In this document: piece after piece, positions 40,903 to 49,413 of the stretch
Layout: every line of letters starts with the position of its first letter
Position numbering within the stretch: the stretch's first letter is position 1
Source: Marinobacter salinisoli
GTDB taxonomy: Bacteria > Pseudomonadota > Gammaproteobacteria > Pseudomonadales > Oleiphilaceae
Direction: 5' to 3'
Length of the DNA stretch: 64,000 bases
Assembly: GCF_017301335.1 (NCBI RefSeq)
Contig: NZ_CP071247.1
Coordinates: forward strand, 3,410,001-3,474,000
The notes under the pieces: generated by a model
What the model was told of the DNA's origin: nothing
The model's database searches: none
The model's input: only the letters and a program-made list of their open reading frames with translations
Program-made: the position numbers and the translations under genes

Positions 40903-41376
40903 TCAACGGTTGTTTTCCGCCGGGACCAGCCGCAAACCTTCCCAGCCCGCTGCCGTAACGGCGATGACGGCGCAAGGGGTCGTCATCATCTGGGGAACCA
41001 CCGCACCCGGTTCGGGCGCCTTGATGTTAACTGTCAGGTCCAGGCGCCCGTCCACAATGGCAGAATCCGCCAGCATGACACTGAACCCACCCGTCGGCTT
41101 TTGCCCCAGCGCAGCGAGGACAACGTATTCCCGACCATAATCCAGCTCTCGCAGCGGTGCCAGCGACAAGGTCCGTGCCGGCAACTGCTCCAGCCGGTCG
41201 ACATCGTCGACACTGCGGAGAATAAGGTGGCCGGGTGCCGCCAGGCCGCAGTGGGAAGACTGTCCGATCTGCCTCGCCAGCGGTGCGCCGGTATCGGTTT
41301 CGGTCTGACTCAGAGCGCAACCGGCTGTCAGGGTAAGCGCGGAGGCAAGCGCAATAATGGAACGGTTTTTTATCAT
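40903..41376 (-). CDS. PrcB-domain lipoprotein paired with a subtilisin-like protease
   Basis: A 157-residue protein with a lipoprotein signal peptide (lipobox LTAGC, Cys19). The C-terminal half carries the pattern of the PrcB_C domain (GQKPTGGFSVML, VNIKAPEPGAVVPQ, TPCAVIAV). In Treponema, PrcB is a lipoprotein needed for the activity of a subtilisin-like protease. Here the start codon overlaps the stop of the upstream S8 protease gene by four bases (ATGA), so the two are surely co-translated. The role as inhibitor, chaperone or partner of that protease is an inference from this context. Confidence 0.75.
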   Translation of the reverse strand: MIKNRSIIALASALTLTAGCALSQTETDTGAPLARQIGQSSHCGLAAPGHLILRSVDDVDRLEQLPARTLSLAPLRELDYGREYVVLAALGQKPTGGFSVMLADSAIVDGRLDLTVNIKAPEPGAVVPQMMTTPCAVIAVTAAGWEGLRLVPAENNR

Positions 41377-44033
41377 GGTTGAGCAATAGCCTTGGTGGGG
41401 TTATCCGCCGGCTCGACAGATAAAAGTTGGTAGCCCCGGAAACCCGGCCGCGGCAGAAGCTCCGGGTGGGCCCGGGTAATAGAGGGCCGGGAATAACTGG
41501 TGGTCATGCGAATGCCGGTCACCGGTTCACCGTCTGGCAAGGTGATGACCTCCCGCAAGCCGGATACCGGGTATTCGGCACAAGCCTCGCCGGCGTGGCA
41601 GATCAGCGCATCGTTGTCGAGATCTGTCCCCGCCACCAGCACATAGTTGCCAGGCGGCACCTCATTCGTCAACCTGGGCTCCTGGCCATCGTCCGGGACG
41701 AAGCTGAACCGGTACTGGCCGTTCTCAGCGACCACATTTGCCTGTGCGACCGTGCGGTAGAAGTTGCCTTCCGGCTCAGGATCCACCAGCAGCACAAAAT
41801 GCCGCCCGGCGTCTTTCGCATTCTGATCGGACAATACTCGCCCAACAACAGGAATTTCAAGGGAACGCGCCTGATCGGAGGTGTAATTCACCCGGATCGT
41901 TGTGCGCTTGGACACATCCGTGCCAAGCGCCTCCAGATTGAGCGACACGGGCAATTCGAATCGCGTGCTGGAGGCTCCGGTCAGATCGGCATTCAGGGTC
42001 AACCAGTCGGGCGGCGTGGAGACTGAATTGATCACCACGCTTTGTCGGTCGCTGCCAAAGGCCTCAAGCACCACGGTGGCAGACTGCTCCCCTTCGCTGG
42101 AGAGGGCCACAATGGCAGGAGACGCGGTCAAAAGCTCCGGGATGGTGTTGCTCTGCGCGGCCAGTGCGGCCTTGCCCGCATCCATCAGCCCCCAGCCCAA
42201 CCGGTTATCTTTTGGACACGGCTCTGAGTCGCAGGTCGGCACGGTCAGATCTCCGGCTGCGAGCAAGGCATTGATACTGTCAAAGTTCAGAGAACCGTTG
42301 ATGCCTTTCATCAGCGCCATCACACCCGATACGTGGGGCGCTGCCATCGACGTACCCTGCAAGCCTATGTAGGTTTCCCGGGGCACCCCCTCGATCGCGC
42401 TGGCACTTGCGCTGACCACCACATCGCCACGGCCATCGGCGTTCCCATCCCGGCTGATATCGCCACCGGGAGCGGCCAGATCGATCCAGCTGCCGAAATT
42501 GGAATAGGAAGCCAGTTGACCGGCCCCGTCGACCGCGCTGACAGCAAACACGTTGCGAAACGCCGCCGGGAAGGATTCCGCGGAGGTCGCTGAATTGCCT
42601 GCCGCAGCAACGAACACCACGCCGCGACCGGTGGCCTCGTCAATGGCATTCTGCAAGGTCTGGATAAAGGGCAGTCCGCCAAGGCTCAGGTTCACAATGT
42701 CGGCACGGGGCCCGCCAGAGTCGGGACCTTTCACCCAGCGTATGGCAGCCAGCAGATCGGCGGAGGAACCAACGCCCCCCTCACCCAGCACGCGCACCGG
42801 CATCAGCGAGGCATTGAACGCCACGCCGGTTCCACCCGAGTCGTTGGCCAACGCGGCAACGGTGCCGGCAACGTGAGTTCCGTGGAATACGCTGTTACCG
42901 ATGCTGTTGCCAGGGTCACTGGGATTGTTGTCGGGCCCGGGCTGTCCGTCGTTGTCCAGCTGCTCTGACACGAAATCAAATCCGGCCACCACATTGGCGT
43001 TCAGGTCGCTGTGCCAGCTGGTGCTGCTGCGTCGGTAAAGCCCGGTATCCATGACCGCGACCGTGACACCCCTGCCGCCACCGGGTGCCAACTGCCAGGC
43101 AGTAGGTGCATTCAGCAGCCCGTAGTGCCACTGCTGGTCGGGATAGAGCGGTTCCGTCAAAGGGCTGGCCAAGGCCTGCATTTTATAGTTCGGGTCCGCC
43201 GACACGATTCCCGGCTGTTCTCGAAGTAACCTAACCCATTCGACAGTGCTCGCCTGTGCCGCGGGAGCGCCCCGGCTGCTCATGCGGGCCGGCGCAGCAA
43301 CCCGCCACATGCCGGGGGCAAGTTCCTCAACGGGCTGCATGTCCGCCCGCCGATTCATCGCCTGGGTTTGTCCAAAGTCCCGGGCGGCGGCAAGCTCCAC
43401 GATCGCCTCACCTTCGATCACCTCGTGGTCGGGCCAGCTCAGGGTCAGCCCCTGCCCGGTCGGAGCCAGCGCGGAGGACAGGACGTAGAGCACAGGGGCA
43501 TCGCCCAGGGCGTCGACCCGAACGGTAAAGGTGCCATCGTCATCGGAATTGGTCAGGCTCAGAGTCGAGCCTGTAGCCACTGAATCTGAGGCCAGTTCCA
43601 CATCATCCTGCAGGAACGTCAGCCGCACACTCGATGCCCCGGCCCGAGTTGCAAAAGCCTGCAATTCCACCGCCTGGCCGGCGGACAAGGTCATGGTATA
43701 GGTGTCTTGCGCATCTTCGGGGTAGGTAATGACTGGAAAGTCCGGCGCAGTTGGGTAGTTGCCCTGAGCCACACTGACATACCCGGAAAGAATAAACTCC
43801 TGAGGCAGGCTCTGGGGCGTGCTGCGTGGCGCACTGTTCAGGGTAAGCGCATCGGCATTGTCGGCATCCACCCGGGTACCGGTTTCGATATCAATCACCC
43901 CCGACAGGGCGGTGTTGAAATTCCCGGGCTCCCGCTCGCTGCTACTGGAGCCGCCATCGCACCCAGACAGCAGCATCACGGTACCGACGGCCACGGTAAA
44001 AACGCAGGTAAACCTCTGTTTTGTTGGCGACAT
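41373..44033 (-). CDS. Subtilisin-like S8 serine protease, lipoprotein
   Basis: An 886-residue secreted protease anchored by a lipobox (LLSGC, Cys25) followed by a Ser-rich linker. Residues about 80-210 resemble a prepeptidase C-terminal-type beta domain placed at the N-terminus. A short propeptide-like segment (VELAAARDF to VSADPNYKMQ) precedes the catalytic domain, which has the triad Asp in VAVMDTGLY, His in FHGTHVAGT and Ser in GTSMAAPHVSG; the oxyanion Asn is in AAAGNSA. About 250 C-terminal residues form further beta-rich domains. It ends overlapping the PrcB-like gene. Confidence 0.92.
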   Translation of the reverse strand: MSPTKQRFTCVFTVAVGTVMLLSGCDGGSSSSEREPGNFNTALSGVIDIETGTRVDADNADALTLNSAPRSTPQSLPQEFILSGYVSVAQGNYPTAPDFPVITYPEDAQDTYTMTLSAGQAVELQAFATRAGASSVRLTFLQDDVELASDSVATGSTLSLTNSDDDGTFTVRVDALGDAPVLYVLSSALAPTGQGLTLSWPDHEVIEGEAIVELAAARDFGQTQAMNRRADMQPVEELAPGMWRVAAPARMSSRGAPAAQASTVEWVRLLREQPGIVSADPNYKMQALASPLTEPLYPDQQWHYGLLNAPTAWQLAPGGGRGVTVAVMDTGLYRRSSTSWHSDLNANVVAGFDFVSEQLDNDGQPGPDNNPSDPGNSIGNSVFHGTHVAGTVAALANDSGGTGVAFNASLMPVRVLGEGGVGSSADLLAAIRWVKGPDSGGPRADIVNLSLGGLPFIQTLQNAIDEATGRGVVFVAAAGNSATSAESFPAAFRNVFAVSAVDGAGQLASYSNFGSWIDLAAPGGDISRDGNADGRGDVVVSASASAIEGVPRETYIGLQGTSMAAPHVSGVMALMKGINGSLNFDSINALLAAGDLTVPTCDSEPCPKDNRLGWGLMDAGKAALAAQSNTIPELLTASPAIVALSSEGEQSATVVLEAFGSDRQSVVINSVSTPPDWLTLNADLTGASSTRFELPVSLNLEALGTDVSKRTTIRVNYTSDQARSLEIPVVGRVLSDQNAKDAGRHFVLLVDPEPEGNFYRTVAQANVVAENGQYRFSFVPDDGQEPRLTNEVPPGNYVLVAGTDLDNDALICHAGEACAEYPVSGLREVITLPDGEPVTGIRMTTSYSRPSITRAHPELLPRPGFRGYQLLSVEPADNPTKAIAQP

Positions 44034-44134
44034 TTTTAGACTCCGTGAATTCGCTCAGCATACACGCCCGCACACACCCTGTGATTTACAAAGCGTTAAA
44101 ACGATACGACGGTGTTCAGGGGTCAGATGCCACG

Positions 44135-44167
44135 GAGCCCGTTCTGGCAAGCATGCCGAACGGGCTC
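44135..44167. terminator. Inverted repeat downstream of the TRAP permease gene
   Basis: A 10-bp perfect stem (GAGCCCGTTC / GAACGGGCTC) encloses a loop that itself can form GGCA-AGCA-TGCC. It lies just downstream of the permease stop and upstream of the protease gene. No T tract follows, so it may be an mRNA-stabilising structure rather than a terminator. Confidence 0.5.
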
Positions 44168-44182
44168 AGAAGAAGGGCCTGT

Positions 44183-46234
44183 CTAAAGGGTGTAGAACAA
44201 CATGGGCACAAACGCCACCAGCAGGAGCGTTGGTCCCATCACCGCGAGCGGAAGCAGCAAACGTTCATAACGGTGCCAGAAGGAGCCGGTACATTCGCCA
44301 GCAAGCACTTCTTTCTCGCCGACCACCTGACGGGTGAGAAGGTGGTTGAGGGCAACCGGCGGGCTCAGGTAGCCCAGCTCAAACGCAACCAGACACACGA
44401 TCCAGAAGTGCAAAGGATCGATGCCGAGGCCAATGGCGGGCTGGGCAATAGTCGCCGAAACCAGAATCACCGCCCCGAAGGGATCCATCACCATACCGAT
44501 AACGGTCAGCATTATGACGATCACCAGCATGGCAACCCAGGGACTGGTCAGGCTTTCCGGAAAGAGCGTATGGACAACATCGGACCGCTCCAGAATGCCC
44601 CCCAGACAAATCGAGAAGCCGATCAGGCACAGCAGGGCGCCAATATGCACCGCGGAATCACTGGCTGCGGCCGCGCTTCGGTTCCAGAAGGCCTGCAGCC
44701 GGGAATCCCCCTCCTTGCGGCTGTCTTTTCCGGCATCCAGAAACACCAGCGCCAGCATCACAAGCGGCAGGATCATGGGGGCACTGTATTCATTGAAACC
44801 CAGCCCCAGAACTCCCCAGATGGCAAAGATAACCACCGCCCCGACCGCAACATACGGCAATAGCGGGCGCAATTCCGCCAGCGATGCCCGGAACGCGCCC
44901 GGTGCCGGACGGGGTCGCCAGTTACCCTGGGTTTTGCAAACAATCACCGAGAACAGCGTGGCCGACATCAGGAATACCCAGAAGCCCCAGCCGTACATCT
45001 CCGTTGTGGTTACCTCCTTGTTCAAGGCAGCGACCACGACAATCAACAGACAGGGGTTGAGCACCACACCGAGACTGCCGGACATGGCGGTGGTCGCCAG
45101 CGACAACTGCCGGCCGGCCCCCGAACGGCGTAATTCGTCGTACACCACTCCCCCCACTGCCAGGATGAAAATCCCGGAGGCACCGGTAAACGCGGTAGGG
45201 AAAGCCGTGGCAAAGATAATCACCGAAGCGAGCATGGGCGCCGGCAAACGATAGGGCTTGATGACGTTGAGCAGCAGTTCCGGCAGACGGGTCTGCTTGA
45301 GCACCATGCCCACCAGGACGTACAGGCCGATGTTAATGAACATGGATGACAGGTTGGACATCATGCCGAAGTAAATCGCCAGCCCGGAGGCGTAGCCATC
45401 CACCAGAAAGAAGTACCCCATGGCGGTAAGCCCCATACCGCAATACAGGGGCAGAACCAGGCCAGACGATAGGGATAACTGCCCCGATTTCATTCGCTCG
45501 GGAACATTCACGAATCGAACGGCGTTGATCGCCATGAACAAAACAAACACACCCGCCCAGGCAATTTGCAGGTCTTCGGTTCGCTCTGTCCCGGGCGAGT
45601 TCGTCAGCTTGCCAAGGTAGGCGTACAGAGAGACGACCATCAATCCGTTCACCACGAACTGACCGCCCTGGCTCAGGCGCCACTCGGCACGGTTGCGGGG
45701 CAACCGCAACGCGATGTGATCGGCATCCAGCGCGGCGATGGCCGCTGCCATGGCAAACATGGCGATGAACAGGTATTTGGTCAGCTCAATATTGCCGAGC
45801 AGAAAGTCCGCCAGCCCCTGCTCAAACGTCTTGAACGCGCCCAATGCCGGCGTCGCCAGTTTCAGGTTCTGCTCATACAGCACGTATGCCTGCTGGCAGA
45901 GAACGAGATTCCGTTCAAGTGACTGCCTGATGGCCTCCGGATTAGGGGGCGAGCTGAACAGATCATCAGGGTCCGGCTGATAAGCATCGACCCGCTTGCG
46001 CACCTCGGCGCCGACATCCATGTCCAGTTGGCAGGAAGGTTCTATCGCATCCGGATTGAGCAGGTAGTAATTCGGCCAGAGCTGTTCGCCGACCCACAAC
46101 AGGCGCGAGTGGAGGGAGTTCCCCATACCCAGCAGCAGGGTGAACAGAAGAAGCAGCAGGAGGATGATCCCGTGTACCCGGTGCACGGGATACAGGCCCC
46201 TCGCCTCAGGTGCGGTCAAGGCTCGCCAGTTCAT
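44183..46234 (-). CDS. TRAP transporter large permease with N-terminal fused region
   Basis: An inner-membrane permease of the DctM type, 683 residues from ATG 46234 (MNWRALTAPEARGL). After a first helix (IILLLLLLFTLLLGMGN) comes a hydrophilic segment of about 100 residues (about 45-150), most likely periplasmic, with two cysteines. Then come helices that may represent the fused small DctQ subunit, and the DctM core: FPTAFTGASGIFILAVGG, LNPCLLIVVVAAL, VMDPFGAVILVSATI and LGYLSPPVALNHLL. No separate DctQ gene is present, which supports a fusion. The gene follows the binding-protein gene by 14 bp. Confidence 0.85.
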   Translation of the reverse strand: MNWRALTAPEARGLYPVHRVHGIILLLLLLFTLLLGMGNSLHSRLLWVGEQLWPNYYLLNPDAIEPSCQLDMDVGAEVRKRVDAYQPDPDDLFSSPPNPEAIRQSLERNLVLCQQAYVLYEQNLKLATPALGAFKTFEQGLADFLLGNIELTKYLFIAMFAMAAAIAALDADHIALRLPRNRAEWRLSQGGQFVVNGLMVVSLYAYLGKLTNSPGTERTEDLQIAWAGVFVLFMAINAVRFVNVPERMKSGQLSLSSGLVLPLYCGMGLTAMGYFFLVDGYASGLAIYFGMMSNLSSMFINIGLYVLVGMVLKQTRLPELLLNVIKPYRLPAPMLASVIIFATAFPTAFTGASGIFILAVGGVVYDELRRSGAGRQLSLATTAMSGSLGVVLNPCLLIVVVAALNKEVTTTEMYGWGFWVFLMSATLFSVIVCKTQGNWRPRPAPGAFRASLAELRPLLPYVAVGAVVIFAIWGVLGLGFNEYSAPMILPLVMLALVFLDAGKDSRKEGDSRLQAFWNRSAAAASDSAVHIGALLCLIGFSICLGGILERSDVVHTLFPESLTSPWVAMLVIVIMLTVIGMVMDPFGAVILVSATIAQPAIGLGIDPLHFWIVCLVAFELGYLSPPVALNHLLTRQVVGEKEVLAGECTGSFWHRYERLLLPLAVMGPTLLLVAFVPMLFYTL

Positions 46235-46248
46235 GAGTGAATGCCCTG

Positions 46249-47259
46249 TTATTCGCGATTGGCCGCCGTGCACTCAGACGCCGAGGGATTGCTGGCGCAG
46301 CGAATCTTACTCAGCAGACCCAGCATCTTCGGATGGTAAACACTGGGCGCACCGTTCAGACCATCCCGCATTTCCAGGCGATTCTGGCGGAACATTTCCT
46401 GGTAGCCTTCAACATCTTTGGCCGGAATGCGCACCCACTTCTGATCCGGAATCGCCGCCTCCTGACCAGCCACCAGCTTCATCGCCTGCGGGAACATACC
46501 CCAGGCGACTTCACGGGCCTTCTGGGCCTTCTCATCGGCCAGCACATCGTCCCGGGCAACCATCTGAACGGTTACCTGAGCCAGCGGGTAATCGACAATG
46601 CCGCCGCTCTCACCAATGCCCTTGTAGAGCTCCAGGGCTTCATAGGCAAACGCAGGGGCGTAAGCGGTGTCCACGGAACCGTTGTTGAACTTGCCGGCGA
46701 AGTTGGTGATGTCCGACGGCACAACGGTGGCTTTCACGAAGTTGACCATGTGGATGGCATCTTCCTGGTAATCCAGTGTCGCGATGCGCTTGCCCGCCAA
46801 CTCACCGGCGGTATCAATGCTGCGGTCATTCACGAACAGGTAACCGGCGCCGACCGGCAGAATGCCCAGCACCTCGTAACCATTGGCTTTCATCAGCGGC
46901 GCAGCCTTGGGCTGAGCAAGCGTGGCCAGCAAGGTTTTCAGGTCGTCGTAGGTTGGCAAGGCACCAACCGCACCAATGCTGCCGGTGAACTGATTGTAAG
47001 GGCGCACGCGAATGTCGGTGGCGGCAACCGCATCGCACTGACCGGCATTGAAGTCCCCGATCGCGACCCCCTCATCCGTGTAGGGCTTCAGCTGCAGATC
47101 CACGCCGTGGGCTTTCATCTCCAGGGCGTAATCCTTGATCATGTTATACAGATCGCCATTGGCACCGATCACATCAAACACGCACATGGACACCGACTGG
47201 GCCGATGCCAGCGGGGCCATGGCAGCCAGGATAAGTGCACTCAGGGATTTGCGAATCAT
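46249..47259 (-). CDS. Periplasmic solute-binding protein of the TRAP-type operon
   Basis: A 336-residue secreted protein with a signal peptide (residues 1-20, ending PLASA). ATG 47259 has a strong Shine-Dalgarno (GGGAGG) and is preferred over 47289. The fold looks like a DctP-type binding protein (LQLKPYTDEGVAIGDFNAGQCDAVAATD, here in part, and LAGKRIATLDYQ), but the sequence is distant from the classical DctP family. It carries cysteine pairs (C36 region, GQCDA, IRCAS and SECTA). It is encoded between the lipoprotein and the permease and must deliver their substrate. The ligand is unknown. Confidence 0.78.
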   Translation of the reverse strand: MIRKSLSALILAAMAPLASAQSVSMCVFDVIGANGDLYNMIKDYALEMKAHGVDLQLKPYTDEGVAIGDFNAGQCDAVAATDIRVRPYNQFTGSIGAVGALPTYDDLKTLLATLAQPKAAPLMKANGYEVLGILPVGAGYLFVNDRSIDTAGELAGKRIATLDYQEDAIHMVNFVKATVVPSDITNFAGKFNNGSVDTAYAPAFAYEALELYKGIGESGGIVDYPLAQVTVQMVARDDVLADEKAQKAREVAWGMFPQAMKLVAGQEAAIPDQKWVRIPAKDVEGYQEMFRQNRLEMRDGLNGAPSVYHPKMLGLLSKIRCASNPSASECTAANRE

Positions 47260-47334
47260 AACGACCTCCCAGTCATTTTTGCTTGTCATTGTTGTGGGCC
47301 GCTTCCGGCAACCGGTAGTTACAACAGTCGAGCG

Positions 47335-48399
47335 TTAAAGCAGTCCGTCCAGATCCATGGTTTCCATGTCACTCATCGGATTCTCCGGGCTTAACTTGCC
47401 AAAAGCCCCTTGCGGGGTGCGGTGGCCATAATTGGCCGCCCAGTGTTTATCGGACGCAAACTGAACAATAGTCCCTGCCACCACATCCACCAGACGGTAG
47501 TCTTCCCAGACCTTCATTCGCCCATCGGCGGACGCAAATTCGGCGATGGTTTGCTCCAGTATGTCCGGACGGCCAAAGGTTTCAGCGGCCACGACCTCAA
47601 TCGCCATGGAGGCCCTCATACCGGCGCGAATGGACATGTCGGAACTCTTGTCCAGAACCTTCCAGGGATCGGTGGCTGAGTCTGGCTGGGTGTCTGGCAG
47701 CAGCAGCCATACCAGTGCGCGCACTGCGCTGGGCAGCCCCGCCCACTTGTCGTTATTGACACAGGTGGCGGCACGCTCAGCCTGGGGCGCTATGTTTCTC
47801 GGGATGCCGGCACGGGCCCCGGAATTGGAATCGTTCACAATCGCCTGCATGCCATTGAGCAAGCCAAGAAGGAAAGTCAGTTCGTCCTGCTCGTCATCAA
47901 AGTCGGGGCACACCAGCGGCTCAGCGGCCGGGTCGAAGTCGTAGGCGGCCATGGCCCTTTCAAACGATCGGTGGCGCCGAACGGCCGACTCCGCATTCAG
48001 GCGTTTCGCCATCTCCCGGGCGTTCTTGGCTGCAACCACATCGCCGGCGTAATCGGCACGCAGGTAATCCAGCTCGGCCTCCCAGGCCCGGTACTCAACA
48101 CAGTTGGCCGCCAGCGCCATCAGCAGGGAGCCGCTGTCGTCCGGGGCATCAACAACTTCGGAAAACGAGTAAAGAAGCGGATCCACCCCCTCGCCCAGGG
48201 CGCAGGCCATGGTCGGGTCGGACATCTGCATGACGTAAGGTGTGGCTTCGGTCCAGGAATAACCGGACATCACCACACCCGTGGTCTTGTAGATCGGTTC
48301 CATGGAGCAGCCTGCCAACGGAAGCAGGCCAATCAGGGTAAGCGTCTTGAGGCGCGCAGACAGCCCGGCGCCGACATTCCTTGTCAGAAAAGCAATCAT
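47335..48399 (-). CDS. Lipoprotein of the TRAP operon, TatT-like
   Basis: A 354-residue lipoprotein (start MIAFLTRNVGAGLSARL, lipobox LPLAGC). The body is mostly alpha-helical with Ala/Arg-rich repeats, for example ANCVEYRAWEAELDYLRADY and NAREMAKRLNAESAVRRHR. This recalls the TRAP-associated T component (TatT) of Treponema, a TPR-like periplasmic lipoprotein. It is the first gene of the operon lipoprotein-binding protein-permease. I regard the TatT relation as a suggestion from context and helical pattern, not a proven homology. The open frame extends to 48456 but the extension precedes the signal peptide. Confidence 0.65.
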   Translation of the reverse strand: MIAFLTRNVGAGLSARLKTLTLIGLLPLAGCSMEPIYKTTGVVMSGYSWTEATPYVMQMSDPTMACALGEGVDPLLYSFSEVVDAPDDSGSLLMALAANCVEYRAWEAELDYLRADYAGDVVAAKNAREMAKRLNAESAVRRHRSFERAMAAYDFDPAAEPLVCPDFDDEQDELTFLLGLLNGMQAIVNDSNSGARAGIPRNIAPQAERAATCVNNDKWAGLPSAVRALVWLLLPDTQPDSATDPWKVLDKSSDMSIRAGMRASMAIEVVAAETFGRPDILEQTIAEFASADGRMKVWEDYRLVDVVAGTIVQFASDKHWAANYGHRTPQGAFGKLSPENPMSDMETMDLDGLL

Positions 48400-48638
48400 A
48401 ATTCGCCCTACGTTCCTTGTTGTTCTATTCGGGATAGCGCACCCCTCTTTTACCACGGCTCCGACCCCAGATACCGTGATCCGCAGCGCGCTCTGGCCGT
48501 TGTTTCAGATTGGAAGCCGGAAGAAAGGATGCTGATAAAACAGGCGTACAGACATGGCTTTGGTGCCAGGTCTGTGGGGCCAACCGGGCCAATGGCCCGT
48601 CGGCACGGGGTCAACTGCAGACGTGCAGCGGTGGCGAA

Positions 48639-49256
48639 TCAGCCCGAAAACGCCATCATGGCCATGACCTGATCAGTCAAGCCATCGAGCGAGAGCCCCC
48701 CGCCTTCGGGCCGATACCAGGTGATGGTCCAGCTCAAGGCACCGGTTAGCATCCGGCGCACCACGAACGGATCGGCCGTCAGCTGGCCGCCCACCTTGAG
48801 CGACGCCAGCACATCCAGCCAAATCTGCTCGTAAATGGCTCGCAACTTCAGCACCTCGGCCTGAGAAGGTTCGGACAGGCTCCGCCATTCATACACCAGC
48901 ACCGCCATCGCTTCCCCGGTCTGGCCGTTGATTGACTCGAGTTCAGCGCGGATGAGCGCCCGCAGCCTGCCGGTATCCGTATCCGCCTTATCCACCGCGG
49001 CCCGTAACAACGCGGTATTCAGATGGATGGTTTCCACCATCACCGCCTTGAGGATCTCTTCCTTGGTACGGAAATGGTGGAACAGACTGCCCGACTGAAT
49101 GCCCACTGCAGCCGCCAGATCCCGAACCGTGGTGCGCTCATAGCCTTTGTCCCGAAATAGGCGGGCGGCTTCGTTGAGCAGGCGCCCGCGGGCTCCGCCC
49201 GGGTCAGAAACCAAGTTATCGGCTATCAGGGCGTTCAGGATGTCAGATTGGTTCAC
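48639..49256 (-). CDS. atuR: TetR family regulator of the atu cluster
   Basis: A 205-residue repressor-like protein. The N-terminal helix-turn-helix is RLLNEAARLFRDKGYERTTV-RDLAAAVGIQSGSLFHHF (split here), and the ligand domain follows. It is divergent from atuA with an inverted repeat between them, the same layout as AtuR in Pseudomonas, which represses atu genes in the absence of acyclic terpenes. The AtuR name rests on position; similar regulators control other acyl-CoA pathways. Confidence 0.8.
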   Translation of the reverse strand: MNQSDILNALIADNLVSDPGGARGRLLNEAARLFRDKGYERTTVRDLAAAVGIQSGSLFHHFRTKEEILKAVMVETIHLNTALLRAAVDKADTDTGRLRALIRAELESINGQTGEAMAVLVYEWRSLSEPSQAEVLKLRAIYEQIWLDVLASLKVGGQLTADPFVVRRMLTGALSWTITWYRPEGGGLSLDGLTDQVMAMMAFSG

Positions 49257-49316
49257 GGAAAGTTCCCGGCTGTCAGATCAGGCCAACGATTCTACCTGAC
49301 ATTTCCATGTTTACAA

Positions 49317-49334
49317 ACCAAGCGCTTGCTTGGT
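49317..49334. promoter_or_regulatory. Candidate TetR operator in the atuR-atuA intergenic region
   Basis: ACCAAGC-GCTT-GCTTGGT has perfect 7-bp arms and lies 60 bp upstream of the atuR start and 80 bp upstream of the atuA start. Its size and symmetry fit a TetR-dimer operator. On the minus strand, TTGTAA and TAGAAT with a 16-base spacer could form the atuR promoter next to it. Confidence 0.65.
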
Positions 49335-49413
49335 ATGTTGATTTGCATCATTGAATGCAGGCGACTTCCCTCTTTCTTTAACAAGAGCGACCCACACCCA
49401 AAGGCGCCCAACT

